A stretch of 64,000 nucleotides of DNA from CAYQQK01 sp964420065 (lineage in GTDB: Bacteria > Bacillota > Dethiobacteria > DTU022). Position 1 is the first letter of the stretch. Each line of letters opens with the position of its first letter. This document shows, one piece after another, positions 15,673 through 24,445 of this stretch. Location: the NCBI GenBank assembly GCA_964420065.1, contig CAYQQK010000002.1:1-64000 (forward strand), in the 5' to 3' direction. Below the pieces are notes generated by a model that ran no database searches, had not been told where the DNA came from, and worked only from the letters and a program-made list of their open reading frames with translations. The position numbers were made by a program, and so were the translations under genes.

Positions 15673-16736
15673 TCTCTGTTTTCAAGGTAAATGCTCCGCC
15701 TGGGGGGAGCGATTGAAACACCCTCTTCTTCCAGGATTGCCATGATCTTGTAGTTCACATCTTCCTTGACCTGCAGGAATTCGCCCCAGCGAGTGGTAAC
15801 CGTGAAAAAATAGAGGAGAATATCGAGGCTACTTTCGTTAAACTGATCGAAACAGGCAAAAATAGTGTCGCGGTGCACTCCTGGATGCGTTTCGAGCATG
15901 CTTTTAAGCCGCCCGACACAACTTTTTAGTCTTTCGCGGGGTGTACCCTGGGTCACCGCAAGTTTAAAGTAAACACGCCGCTTTCCCATACGCGTCCAGT
16001 TGGTGATCGGTTCGTTCGCCAAAACCGAGTTGGGCATTGTCACCAAGGCCTGGGCGAAAGTCCTGATCTTGGTGCTCCGGAAGGAGATCTCTTCAACGGT
16101 GCCTTCCACGCTGGGGCTGTAGATCCAATCGCCCACAGAAAAGGGCTTGTCCAGAATAAGGACAATCCCGCCGAAAATATTGGCCACGGCGTCCTTGGCC
16201 GCCAGGGCAAAAGCCAGACCACCCAGGCCCAGGCCGGCGATGAAGCCGTTCACATCAAAACCCCATTGCTGGATGATCATCAATGCGGCAAAAACAACAA
16301 TCATGAGGCGCATAAATTTTAGTAGAAAATCAACCAGGGCCTGGTCAATGCGCAGTTTTTCCCCCAATCCGGTAAAAGGCATACCTACCGTCAGATTATA
16401 AAAACCCCAGGCTGCAAAAGCGACAACCATCGAGCGAAAGGCCGTGGTGACCAGACCGGTCGCTGTTGCGCTCAAAGGCAGGTAAAGGAGCGCGAAATAA
16501 AACCCCAGGGCAAAAAAGATGTTTTTTAAGGGGTGTTCGAAGGCAAGAAGAATCTTTTCATCCGTGTCGGTTTTGGTCTTTCTACTCAAGCCTAACACCA
16601 GCTTGAAAATGACCCGGGTGAAAATCCCCCGGGCCAGGACGAAAATAAAAAATATCAGTATGGCCAGCATCGCCTGAATCCAGAAGATATCGATGTTAGT
16701 CCATCCATTCAGCCACTGTTCGATCGATGCAATCAC
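15669..16736 (-). CDS. mscS: MscS family mechanosensitive channel
   Basis: A 355-residue small-conductance mechanosensitive channel. Four or five N-terminal hydrophobic helices lead into the Gly/Ala-rich pore helix (GLGLGGLAFALAAKDAVANIFGG), followed by the beta domain (DKPFSVGDWI, GTVEEISFRSTKIRTF, MPNSVLANEPITNW) and an alpha/beta C-terminal domain. It opens under membrane tension to release solutes during hypo-osmotic shock. The start is a GTG at 16736 behind GGGGGCGG. It stands alone, convergent with the SdpI-like gene. Confidence 0.92.
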   Translation of the reverse strand: MIASIEQWLNGWTNIDIFWIQAMLAILIFFIFVLARGIFTRVIFKLVLGLSRKTKTDTDEKILLAFEHPLKNIFFALGFYFALLYLPLSATATGLVTTAFRSMVVAFAAWGFYNLTVGMPFTGLGEKLRIDQALVDFLLKFMRLMIVVFAALMIIQQWGFDVNGFIAGLGLGGLAFALAAKDAVANIFGGIVLILDKPFSVGDWIYSPSVEGTVEEISFRSTKIRTFAQALVTMPNSVLANEPITNWTRMGKRRVYFKLAVTQGTPRERLKSCVGRLKSMLETHPGVHRDTIFACFDQFNESSLDILLYFFTVTTRWGEFLQVKEDVNYKIMAILEEEGVSIAPPRRSIYLENRD

Positions 16737-16813
16737 TGCGAACCGCCCCCTGAAAACCCCAACCAGGATAAAACAAACCCGGCATGATCCATATTTTTGA
16801 GGTCAGCTAAATT

Positions 16814-16827
16814 GTAACAATTGTTAC
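16814..16827. promoter_or_regulatory. Perfect 14-bp palindrome GTAACAATTGTTAC
   Basis: A fully symmetric 14-mer about 80 bp upstream of the mscS start and 57 bp downstream of pyk. It could be an operator for mscS. No strong promoter hexamers could be placed around it. Confidence 0.35.
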
Positions 16828-16833
16828 CGCCCG

Positions 16834-16861
16834 GCACAAGTGGCCGCTGTCCCACTGGTGC
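16834..16861 (-). terminator. Weak hairpin after pyk
   Basis: GCACAAGTGG (16834-16843) pairs with CCACTGGTGC (16852-16861) with one mismatch around an 8-nt loop, downstream of the dnaE-pfkA-pyk run. There is no T tract after it on the minus strand, so termination would be inefficient or Rho-assisted. Confidence 0.3.
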
Positions 16862-16883
16862 TGTGAACCTGTCGTCATGCTAA

Positions 16884-18629
16884 TCACATAACGGTAGCCT
16901 TGCCACGATAGATCAGGCCGCGCAAGGCATCAACGGTAATCAGGTCCCCATCTTTAATCAGTGTGGTTGCGCTGGAGGCCCCGACCACTGCCGGTTTATC
17001 CAAATTCAGGCATACAATGGCGGCATGCGAGGTCAGGCCCCCTTCTTCGGTCACTACGGCTGCGGCTTTGCGGATGTCTTCGAGCATGGTCCGGTCGGTA
17101 TTTCTGGTAATCAAGATTTGTCCCTCTCCCAATCCGGGTCGTTGTTTTCCTCGCACCACGTAGGCCAAACCGCTGGCCGCAGTGCGGCCGATGCCGCTAC
17201 CCGCAACAATGATTTCGCCGACCGTATCCACCCGCAGCAGGTTGGTGGTCCCGGAAACGCCTACCGGCACCCCGGCAGTTATCACAACCAGGTCTCCCTC
17301 CTTGATTAACGTTTCGGCCAGGGCCGCCCTAGTTGCGGCAATGAACATCTCATCGGTAGATTCGGTTGGTGGGCAAAGGACCGGGCAAACGCCCCAGGTA
17401 AGTTGCAGCCGGGTCGCAACCCGGTGGCGAGGTGTGACGGCAATAATGGAAGACCGGGGCCTGTACTTGGACACCATGCGCGCCGTATGCCCGGATTGCG
17501 TTGCGGTGATGATCGCCGCGGCCTGCAGTTCCTGGGCGGTATGACAGGTGGCGTAACTGATCGCATCGGTCACCGTTTTCTCCATGACCGGTTCGAATTG
17601 TGCCAGAATCTGTTTGTATTCCAGAGCTTCTTCCGTCCGCCGGGCAATGCGGCCCATGGTGCGAACCGCTTCCGCCGGAAAACGCCCCACCGCTGTTTCT
17701 CCGGAAAGCATTACCGCATCGGTCCCGTCAAAGATGGCATTGGCCACATCGCTCACCTCGGCCCGGGTCGGGCGAGGATGGTGGAGCATACTCTCGAGCA
17801 TCTGGGTTGCGGTAATGACCGGCTTGCCGGCCTGGTTACAACACCGAATAATTTTTTTCTGAAGCAGGGGCACTTCTTCGGTAGGGATTTCCACACCCAG
17901 GTCACCCCGGGCCACCATCATCCCATCGGAAACATTAAGGATCGAAGCAAAATTTTGAACACCTTCCAGACTTTCGATCTTGGCGATAATTGCACAATCG
18001 CCGCGCCATTCCTCAACCAGACGACGCACCTCGACCACGTCTTCCCAGCATCGCATAAAAGAGGCGGCGATGAAATCAATCCCCGCGGCAAGAAGGCTTT
18101 TCAAATCTTCCTTGTCTTCAGGAGTTAAGGCGGGTAGTCTCAGTGTCGTTCCCGGAAAATTGATCCCTTTATTATTGTAAAGTGCTCCACCGTGCACTAC
18201 CCGGCACAAGATCTCGTCACCGGCAATTTCTTTTACGGTAAGGTTGATCAGTCCATCGTCCACAAGCAGCGTCCGTCCGGGGGCGAGATCTCCGGTTAAA
18301 CCGGGGTAACTGACCGAAACCCGCCGGCTGTCCCCTTCCACCACGGCGGTGGTTAAAATAAATTCCTGCTCCTCGACCAGAATCACCGGTTCGGAAACCA
18401 GCCGGCCGGTCCGCACTTCCGGCCCCCGCGTATCAACCATTACCGCAATAAAAGCTTTTCTTTCATGGGCCAGTTCCCGGATTGTAGTAATCCGGCGCAG
18501 ATGATCTTCGAGACGCCCGTGTGAAAGGTTTAAACGCGCAACGTTCATCCCCGCTTCAATCAAGGCGGATATATCTGAAGCCCGATCGGTGCTTGGACCG
18601 ATGGTACAAACGATCTTGGTCCGGCGCAA
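16884..18629 (-). CDS. pyk: Pyruvate kinase with C-terminal PEP-utiliser domain
   Basis: Catalyses phosphoenolpyruvate + ADP to pyruvate + ATP. The barrel signatures are intact (RRTKIVCTIGPST, NLSHG, MVARGDLGVEIP, VITATQMLESM, AIFDGTDAVMLSGETA). After about residue 475 comes the extra phosphohistidine-like domain (GGLTSHAAIVCLNLDKPAVVGA) typical of Bacillota enzymes. I prefer the TTG at 18629, which gives the family start RRTKIVC with eight bases after AAGGGGG; a GTG at 18635 is the alternative. It is the third gene of dnaE-pfkA-pyk, 23 bp after pfkA. Confidence 0.95.
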   Translation of the reverse strand: MRRTKIVCTIGPSTDRASDISALIEAGMNVARLNLSHGRLEDHLRRITTIRELAHERKAFIAVMVDTRGPEVRTGRLVSEPVILVEEQEFILTTAVVEGDSRRVSVSYPGLTGDLAPGRTLLVDDGLINLTVKEIAGDEILCRVVHGGALYNNKGINFPGTTLRLPALTPEDKEDLKSLLAAGIDFIAASFMRCWEDVVEVRRLVEEWRGDCAIIAKIESLEGVQNFASILNVSDGMMVARGDLGVEIPTEEVPLLQKKIIRCCNQAGKPVITATQMLESMLHHPRPTRAEVSDVANAIFDGTDAVMLSGETAVGRFPAEAVRTMGRIARRTEEALEYKQILAQFEPVMEKTVTDAISYATCHTAQELQAAAIITATQSGHTARMVSKYRPRSSIIAVTPRHRVATRLQLTWGVCPVLCPPTESTDEMFIAATRAALAETLIKEGDLVVITAGVPVGVSGTTNLLRVDTVGEIIVAGSGIGRTAASGLAYVVRGKQRPGLGEGQILITRNTDRTMLEDIRKAAAVVTEEGGLTSHAAIVCLNLDKPAVVGASSATTLIKDGDLITVDALRGLIYRGKATVM

Positions 18630-18652
18630 GATCACAACCCCCTTCGGTTTTT

Positions 18653-19612
18653 CTAGGAAAGAATCCGGGTCAGTTCAAACAGGTTTAACGGAAAGGTCTT
18701 CCCGGCGGTAAAGGTTTTTTCCAGGGGTACTGCGACGACCTCACCGGCCTGGATCGCAGTCATAAAACCACTTTTTTTCTCCCGAAGCAGGTCTACAGCC
18801 GCCGCCCCGAGGCGGCTCGCCAAAATACGATCAGCCGCCGTGGGGCTGCCCCCCCGTTGCAGGTGACCGAGGACAGTAACCCGGGTTTCCATTCCGGTCC
18901 GTTTTTTTATTTCTGCCCCCACCTGGTAGGCGCCGGCAGCTCCTTCGGCAACGATGATGATACTGTGTAATTTGCCCCGTTGGACACCTTGCATCAGGCG
19001 GCGGCAAATTTCCTCCAGATCTAGTTTCACCTCAGGTAAAAGGATCGATTCCGCTCCTCCGGCCAGGCCTGCTGCAAGGGCGATAAAACCGGAATCACGT
19101 CCCATAACCTCGATCACAAAAATACGTTCGTGCGAAGTGGCAGTATCGCGCAGGCCGTTGATTGCGTGAACGACTGTGTTCACAGCGGTATCAAAACCGA
19201 TCGTGGTTTCTGTTCCGGGAATATCGTTATCAATTGTCCCGGGTACCCCGGCCACCAGTAAGCCTTTTTCCGCCAAGGCCAGCGCACCCCGGAAGGAGCC
19301 CCCCCCGCCGATGACGACCAGGCCTTCCACCCCCCCGTCCAGCAGGCGCCGCGCTGCGTGATCCTGGGCCGCAGGGTCCATAAAAGCAGGCGCCCGGGCG
19401 GTCAGGAGAATGGTGCCGCCCCGGTGAATGATATCCGCCACCGAACCGGTTTCCATACGGCGCAGAGGGGTGCCGTTGATCAATCCGGCAAAACCCCGCT
19501 CAATCCCGAACACTTCCAACCCGTAATAAATGCCGGATCGAACCACGGCCCGCACGGCCGCGTTCATTCCGGGAGCATCTCCACCGCTGGTGATCACCGC
19601 TAATTTATGCAT
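18653..19612 (-). CDS. pfkA: ATP-type 6-phosphofructokinase
   Basis: A 319-residue phosphofructokinase, the committed step of glycolysis. Motifs seen: TSGGDAPGMNAAVRA, the catalytic loop GTIDNDIPGT, and MGRDSGFIALAAGLAGG. The ATP-site motif, usually GGDGS, reads GGGGS here (codons GGC-GGG-GGG-GGC-TCC), so the Asp that normally helps hold Mg-ATP is replaced by Gly. The ATG at 19612 overlaps the dnaE stop by 8 bp (ATGCATAA) with GGGGAG ahead of it, so translation is coupled. The upstream GTG at 19621 is less likely. Confidence 0.93.
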   Translation of the reverse strand: MHKLAVITSGGDAPGMNAAVRAVVRSGIYYGLEVFGIERGFAGLINGTPLRRMETGSVADIIHRGGTILLTARAPAFMDPAAQDHAARRLLDGGVEGLVVIGGGGSFRGALALAEKGLLVAGVPGTIDNDIPGTETTIGFDTAVNTVVHAINGLRDTATSHERIFVIEVMGRDSGFIALAAGLAGGAESILLPEVKLDLEEICRRLMQGVQRGKLHSIIIVAEGAAGAYQVGAEIKKRTGMETRVTVLGHLQRGGSPTAADRILASRLGAAAVDLLREKKSGFMTAIQAGEVVAVPLEKTFTAGKTFPLNLFELTRILS

Positions 19613-22600
19613 TACCAACACTCCCCGGGTCCGGTTTATAGTAACCCGCGTTCATATTTTGTAGTTTTACTGCCCCCGCTCCCAGCAATTTTTCCAGGCT
19701 TCGGGAAACTTCCGGGTCATCCCGGACCCCTTCATCAAGCAGGAGCATTTTTTTCTCTGCATCAAAATAGAGATAAACCGGTATTCCTCCCGGCCAGCCC
19801 GCCAAAATTTTTTTCACACCGGCCAGGGTTTCCAGACCACACGACGGTCCGACCCGGATAAACAGTTGTTTTGGCTCCCGGGGTAGGGGAGTAACGGTTT
19901 TGGCAAGAATTTTCGGTGATTTTTCTTCCCTGGCATCTATCTTCCCGCCAATGACGAGCAGGTTATCCTCCTGAAAGTATTGTTCCTCTTTTGTGTAGAG
20001 ATCGGGAAAAACGACTATCTCGACACTTCCCGTCAGGTCTTCCAGAACCACAAAAGCCATCGGCCGTCCCTTTTTTGTATAAATGGATTGGATCGTTTTC
20101 ACGATCCCTCCCACGGTCGCCTCGCTGCCGTCTGCAGCCTCGGCCAGTTCGGCACAACGGGTCAAGCGGGGCATTCGTTCGAGCAGAAACCGGTATTGAT
20201 CAAGAGGATGTCCGCTGATATAGAGTCCGAGCATTTCTTTTTCCAGATCCAGGCGTTCCTTGGGTGAAAACTCCGGAATTCCGGGCAACCGGTCTGTCAT
20301 GACAGACTCCCGATCGGACGGCGCCATCAAGGAAAACATCGAGATCTGCCCGTTCTCTTTTTCTCGCTGTGAGGCCTGGCCAAAGGTTATGGCTTCCTCG
20401 AGACAGCCCAGGTATTGGGCCCGGCTGCCGCCCAAGGAATCAAATGCCCCACTCTTGATCAAACTTTCCACGACTTTGCGGTTACAAAGACGGCTGTCGA
20501 CCCGGGTCGTGAAATCGCGCAGCGAGGTAAACGGTCTTTCCTGTCTGGTGGCCATGATCGAATCGATCGCCCCCAGCCCCACGTTTTTCACTGCAGTCAG
20601 CCCGAAACGGATCCGGTCATCGGAAACAACGGTAAAATCCGATTCGCTTTCGTTGACATCGGGGGGAAGGACATCCATGTCCCGGAAACGACAGTCGGCG
20701 ATATACAGGGCCACTTTGTCACTGTTGGCGTAATAAACAGTCATCAGAGCAGCCATGTATTCAACCGGATAATTGGCTTTCAAAAAAGCGGTCTGGTAGG
20801 CGACCAGGGCATATGCCGCGGCGTGAGATTTGTTAAAGCCGTACGAAGCAAACTTCAAGATCAGCGCATAGATCTCCTCCGCCAGGCTGCGTTCATAACC
20901 GTTGGCAAGGCACCCCTCAACAAAAAGCCGCCGCTGTCGATCAAGTATCCCCTTTTGTTTTTTCCCGATGGCCCGGCGCAACAGATCGGCCTGGCTAAGG
21001 GTAAACCCGGCCAGGCGGGAGGCGATCTCCATAATCTGTTCCTGATAGACAATAACCCCGTAGGTTTCCTTCAACACCGGTTCCAGGGCCGGATGAAGGT
21101 AATGGATCGGTTCCCGGCCGTGTTTGCTATTGATAAAGGCAGGAATTTGTTCCATGGGGCCGGGACGGTAAAGAGCCACCACGGCAATGATATCCTCGAA
21201 GCGGCCGGGTTGCAGCTCCTTGAGAGCGCCTCGCATCCCCGGACTTTCCAGCTGAAAAATACCCGCCGTATCCCCACGAGATAGTAACCGGTAGGTAGCG
21301 GCATCATCAATCGGGATCCGATCGATCTCCAGGGAAATACCATGACGGCGGTTGATGCTCGATATTGTTTTGTCAATAATACTTAAAGTTTTCAGTCCCA
21401 GAAAATCCATTTTCAGGAGGCCTAGTTTTTCCAATATGTCCATGGTGAACTGGGTCACCACCTGGCCGTCGCCAGTTTTTTGCAAGGGGACATGTTTGAC
21501 CAGCGGCTCCCGCGCAATCACGACCCCGGCCGCATGCACGGAGGCGTGGCGGGGCAACCCTTCAACGGCGATGGATGTTTCCAGAAGCCGGCGATAGCGT
21601 TCCTCCGAATACATTGCTTTAAGCTCCCGGTTTTGATCCAATGCTTTGTCTATAGTCATACCCACTTCAAGGGGAATTAATTTGGCAATTCTGTCGACCT
21701 CGCCATAAGGAACACCCAGGGCACGGCCCACATCCCGTACGGCCGCCCGGGCGGCCATGGTCCCGAAAGTGATGATCTGAGCGACCCGGTCCGCTCCGTA
21801 TTTTTCAACAACGTAGTGTAGTATTTGATCCCTCTGATCATCACAAAAATCGATGTCAATATCGGGCATCGAAATACGTTCCGGGTTGAGGAATCGTTCA
21901 AACAAAAGCCCGTAACGCAGGGGATCGATATTGGTTATACCAAGACAGTATGAAACCAGACTGCCGGCGGCGGAACCTCGTCCCGGTCCGACCAGAATTT
22001 CCCGACGCCGCGCATAACGAATTAGATCCCACACGATCAAAAAGTAACAGGCATAGTCCATCTTGTTAATGACCGACAATTCGTATTCCAGTCGTTCCCG
22101 CATCGCCTTTGTCGGCACAGGGTAACGCTGTGCCAGCCCTTCATAACAAAGACAACTCAAGTATTCTTCCGCAGTTGTTCCGGGAGGAAGCTCGTAATCG
22201 GGCAGGTAGTAGGTCTTGAAATCAAAATCAACCCGGCAGCGATCGGCGATAAGCACAGTGTTGGAAAGGGCCTCGGGGATCTCACCGAAAAGTTGAGCCA
22301 TTTCTGTACCTGACTTGAAATAAAATTCGGGTGATTCAAAGCGCAGCCGTTTTTCCTCCATTACCGTCTTACCCGTCTGAATGCACAGGATCACATCATG
22401 GACAACAGCATCACTACGTTGCAGGTAATGCACGTCATTGGTCGCCACCAGGGGAATCCCTTCGCGACGTCCCAGTTCAAATAGAAACCGGTTCACATTT
22501 TTTTGTTCCGGCAGCCCGTGATCATGCAACTCCAGGTAGAAGTTTTCCCGGCCGAAAAGATCGCGATAATAACACGCAGTATCCCGTGCTTTTTCCGATT

Positions 22601-23060
22601 CGCCCCTCAAAAACAGGGAGGGAATTTCACCGGCAAGACAACCGCTGAGGGCGATCAAGCCGCCGCTGTGCCGTGACAAAATTTCCCGATCAATGCGAGG
22701 TTTATAGTAAAATCCTTCCAGAAAACCGGCGGAAACAAGATGCATCAAGTTCAAATAGCCCTCCCGGTTTTCGGCAAGAAGGACCAGGTGATGCTGGTGA
22801 TCATCCTTCCTCGGCTCCCGGTCGAGGCGAGAACGGGGAGCGGTATAGACCTCGCACCCAAGCACCGGTTTCACGCCGGCTTCGACGGCCTTGCCGTAAA
22901 AATCAACCACCCCGTACATGACCCCGTGATCGGTTATGGCCAAAGCGGGCATGTCCAGGGCGACGGCCCGGTGGACCAAGTCTTTTACCCGGGCCGCCCC
23001 GTCAAGGAGACTGTATTCGCTATGGACATGGAGGTGGACAAACTTGTTTTGATCGACCAT
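19605..23060 (-). CDS. dnaE: DNA polymerase III alpha subunit
   Basis: A replicative polymerase of the DnaE1 type, about 1150 residues. It has an N-terminal PHP domain (FVHLHVHSEYSLLDGAA), the polymerase core with the catalytic PDIDIDFCDD segment, a helix-hairpin-helix region and a C-terminal OB fold (TVGGIVKTIQ...GRPMAFVVLED). No DEDD exonuclease domain is present, so it is not PolC. I choose the ATG at 23060, 9 bases after GGGAG; a TTG directly before it is possible. It heads the dnaE-pfkA-pyk run and is divergent from ytrH. Confidence 0.96.
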   Translation of the reverse strand: MVDQNKFVHLHVHSEYSLLDGAARVKDLVHRAVALDMPALAITDHGVMYGVVDFYGKAVEAGVKPVLGCEVYTAPRSRLDREPRKDDHQHHLVLLAENREGYLNLMHLVSAGFLEGFYYKPRIDREILSRHSGGLIALSGCLAGEIPSLFLRGESEKARDTACYYRDLFGRENFYLELHDHGLPEQKNVNRFLFELGRREGIPLVATNDVHYLQRSDAVVHDVILCIQTGKTVMEEKRLRFESPEFYFKSGTEMAQLFGEIPEALSNTVLIADRCRVDFDFKTYYLPDYELPPGTTAEEYLSCLCYEGLAQRYPVPTKAMRERLEYELSVINKMDYACYFLIVWDLIRYARRREILVGPGRGSAAGSLVSYCLGITNIDPLRYGLLFERFLNPERISMPDIDIDFCDDQRDQILHYVVEKYGADRVAQIITFGTMAARAAVRDVGRALGVPYGEVDRIAKLIPLEVGMTIDKALDQNRELKAMYSEERYRRLLETSIAVEGLPRHASVHAAGVVIAREPLVKHVPLQKTGDGQVVTQFTMDILEKLGLLKMDFLGLKTLSIIDKTISSINRRHGISLEIDRIPIDDAATYRLLSRGDTAGIFQLESPGMRGALKELQPGRFEDIIAVVALYRPGPMEQIPAFINSKHGREPIHYLHPALEPVLKETYGVIVYQEQIMEIASRLAGFTLSQADLLRRAIGKKQKGILDRQRRLFVEGCLANGYERSLAEEIYALILKFASYGFNKSHAAAYALVAYQTAFLKANYPVEYMAALMTVYYANSDKVALYIADCRFRDMDVLPPDVNESESDFTVVSDDRIRFGLTAVKNVGLGAIDSIMATRQERPFTSLRDFTTRVDSRLCNRKVVESLIKSGAFDSLGGSRAQYLGCLEEAITFGQASQREKENGQISMFSLMAPSDRESVMTDRLPGIPEFSPKERLDLEKEMLGLYISGHPLDQYRFLLERMPRLTRCAELAEAADGSEATVGGIVKTIQSIYTKKGRPMAFVVLEDLTGSVEIVVFPDLYTKEEQYFQEDNLLVIGGKIDAREEKSPKILAKTVTPLPREPKQLFIRVGPSCGLETLAGVKKILAGWPGGIPVYLYFDAEKKMLLLDEGVRDDPEVSRSLEKLLGAGAVKLQNMNAGYYKPDPGSVGNA

Positions 23061-23087
23061 CAAATGAATCTCCCGGCGGCCTGAAGT

Positions 23088-23100
23088 GCCCCTACGGGGC
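23088..23100. repeat. Short hairpin GCCCC-TAC-GGGGC
   Basis: A perfect 5-bp stem with a 3-nt loop, in the divergent gap between dnaE and ytrH. It lies within what would be the dnaE leader. No T run follows. Function unknown. Confidence 0.3.
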
Positions 23101-23130
23101 TTGACCGGTCACTAGTTCGACTTTCCGGCA

Positions 23131-23160
23131 GGTATTTCCTCCCGCGGCCCGACATATTTA
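23131..23160 (+). promoter_or_regulatory. Possible sigma-E-like promoter for ytrH
   Basis: GGTATTT (23131-23137), 15 bp, then CATATTTA (23153-23160), about 27 bp before the ytrH start. The -10 resembles the CATA-type element of the mother-cell factor sigma-E, which would suit a sporulation gene. The match is partial. Confidence 0.35.
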
Positions 23161-23186
23161 TCACCACAGGGCAGGAGGAAAAGATC

Positions 23187-23510
23187 ATGCCGCACTATTT
23201 ACAGACCGTTATCCTTACCTTCTTCGTTGCTCTGGGCGTCAGTTTGGGGGGCAGCCTGGCCGGTGCTCTCGGAGCCTTGCTCGCCCGGCGTCCGCCGTTG
23301 AGTACCATGGTCGGGTTGGCCGGGGAGCTGAAACTATGGGCACTGGTAGCGGCTTTGGGCGGTACCTTCAGCTTGATCCGGGGGTTCGAAGCCGGTCTTT
23401 TTGGCAAGCACCTCACCGATGTTTTGAAACAACTGTTGCTGCTTTTATGTGCTTTTGGCGGATCTCACCTCGGTTACATCATGGTTTTATCCCTGGGGCC
23501 GAAACGCTAG
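23187..23510 (+). CDS. ytrH: Sporulation membrane protein YtrH
   Basis: A 107-residue membrane protein with three hydrophobic segments (about residues 7-33, 47-65 and 81-102) and Gly/Ala-rich helices (SLGGSLAGALGALLARR). It matches YtrH, a mother-cell sporulation protein encoded next to dnaE in Bacillus and relatives. The same neighbourhood here supports the call. AGGAGG at 23173-23178 lies 8 nt before the ATG. It is followed 2 bp later by ytrI. Confidence 0.8.
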   Translation: MPHYLQTVILTFFVALGVSLGGSLAGALGALLARRPPLSTMVGLAGELKLWALVAALGGTFSLIRGFEAGLFGKHLTDVLKQLLLLLCAFGGSHLGYIMVLSLGPKR

Positions 23511-23512
23511 TC

Positions 23513-23953
23513 ATGCGGCACGGAACGGCTTTTTTTCTGATCGGGGCTCTGGCCGGTGGAGTTGCGGTGAATATTGTCAATGCCGCCCATCTGGACCGGC
23601 TTTACCTTGAAAAAGAGAAAATCCGGGTGGAACTGTTTGAAACCACCGAACGGCTCTCCAAACTTGAAAAACAGTGGGCCGGGCGCGATGAAAATCTGGT
23701 CAAAGCGGTGGTGATCGAGCTTGTTACGGAAGCAGGAGCCTTCGACGAGCTTTCCTTGCAAGAGGAGGTTGCGGCGATCACTGCCGATCTGATCGGCAAA
23801 AACGTAACGACCTTGCACCCGCACTTACTTTTGCATCTGCTCGATGGACGCCTTCTGGGCGTTAACGATAAATTCTACCGCCTTGCGGTAAACTGGATCG
23901 TGATTGCGGAGGAAGTAATCGTTAATCTAGACGCCGCTCCCGCTGCCGGTTAA
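23513..23953 (+). CDS. ytrI: Sporulation protein YtrI-like
   Basis: A 146-residue protein with one N-terminal TM helix (TAFFLIGALAGGVAVNIVNA), a short coiled-coil region (LDRLYLEKEKIRVELFETTERLSKLEK) and a soluble C-terminal domain. The position after ytrH and this layout match YtrI. The ATG at 23513 follows the ytrH stop by 2 bp, so the genes are co-transcribed. The assignment rests on context and architecture more than on strong motifs. Its end overlaps the convergent small membrane gene by 32 bp. Confidence 0.7.
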   Translation: MRHGTAFFLIGALAGGVAVNIVNAAHLDRLYLEKEKIRVELFETTERLSKLEKQWAGRDENLVKAVVIELVTEAGAFDELSLQEEVAAITADLIGKNVTTLHPHLLLHLLDGRLLGVNDKFYRLAVNWIVIAEEVIVNLDAAPAAG

Positions 23954-24206
23954 AAGCGGCGGTTTCATCCTGGAGAAGAGCGGTCGTCCGGCGTCGCCCG
24001 CGGAAACTGCGGTGCACGGTACGCAGTCTGGCCACTCTCCAGGTCTCGCGAACAAACGCCGCCAGGCAAAGCCAGATCAGGCCGAGCCAGCACATGGTAA
24101 AAATATTTTCTACCGCGCCCAGTCCCGGTCGGGGCAAGACCCGCATACCGAAACATAAAAAGCCAAGTGCGAACATCATACCCAGAATTGACTTTGCTTC
24201 TTTCAT
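23922..24206 (-). CDS. Small hypothetical membrane protein
   Basis: A 94-residue protein with two TM helices (SILGMMFALGFLCFGM and NIFTMCWLGLIWLCLAAFV) and a strongly basic C-terminal tail (RSFRGRRRTT). No family is recognised. Three start codons occur in a row (GTG-ATG-ATG); I chose the ATG at 24206, 7 nt after a strong AAGGAGG. That strong ribosome site is the main support for its being real, since its 3' end runs into ytrI on the other strand. Confidence 0.55.
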   Translation of the reverse strand: MKEAKSILGMMFALGFLCFGMRVLPRPGLGAVENIFTMCWLGLIWLCLAAFVRETWRVARLRTVHRSFRGRRRTTALLQDETAAFNRQRERRLD

Positions 24207-24381
24207 CATCACCCCTCCTTTTTCTATTTATAAGCCTCGGCCCTTACTTTCATGCCGCCCGCCCGCAATACAAACAACGCCGTATTGATTTATCGAATCG
24301 GGAGGGAACCGAATCCCGGCCGTTGACCGCGATGTGGTAGATCCATTCAACAATCTGCTTTCCCCGCCCGACCATTTGCGA

Positions 24382-24387
24382 TATAAT
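24382..24387 (+). promoter_or_regulatory. Possible -10 box for the AI-2E family gene
   Basis: A perfect TATAAT lies 59 bp before the start of the transporter gene. The -35 region 17 bp upstream is poor, so this is a weak call. Confidence 0.35.
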
Positions 24388-24445
24388 GACAGCGAGAGCA
24401 ACACCGTCCCGCTTTGATACGTGAATACGAGAGTGTGAAAGAACA

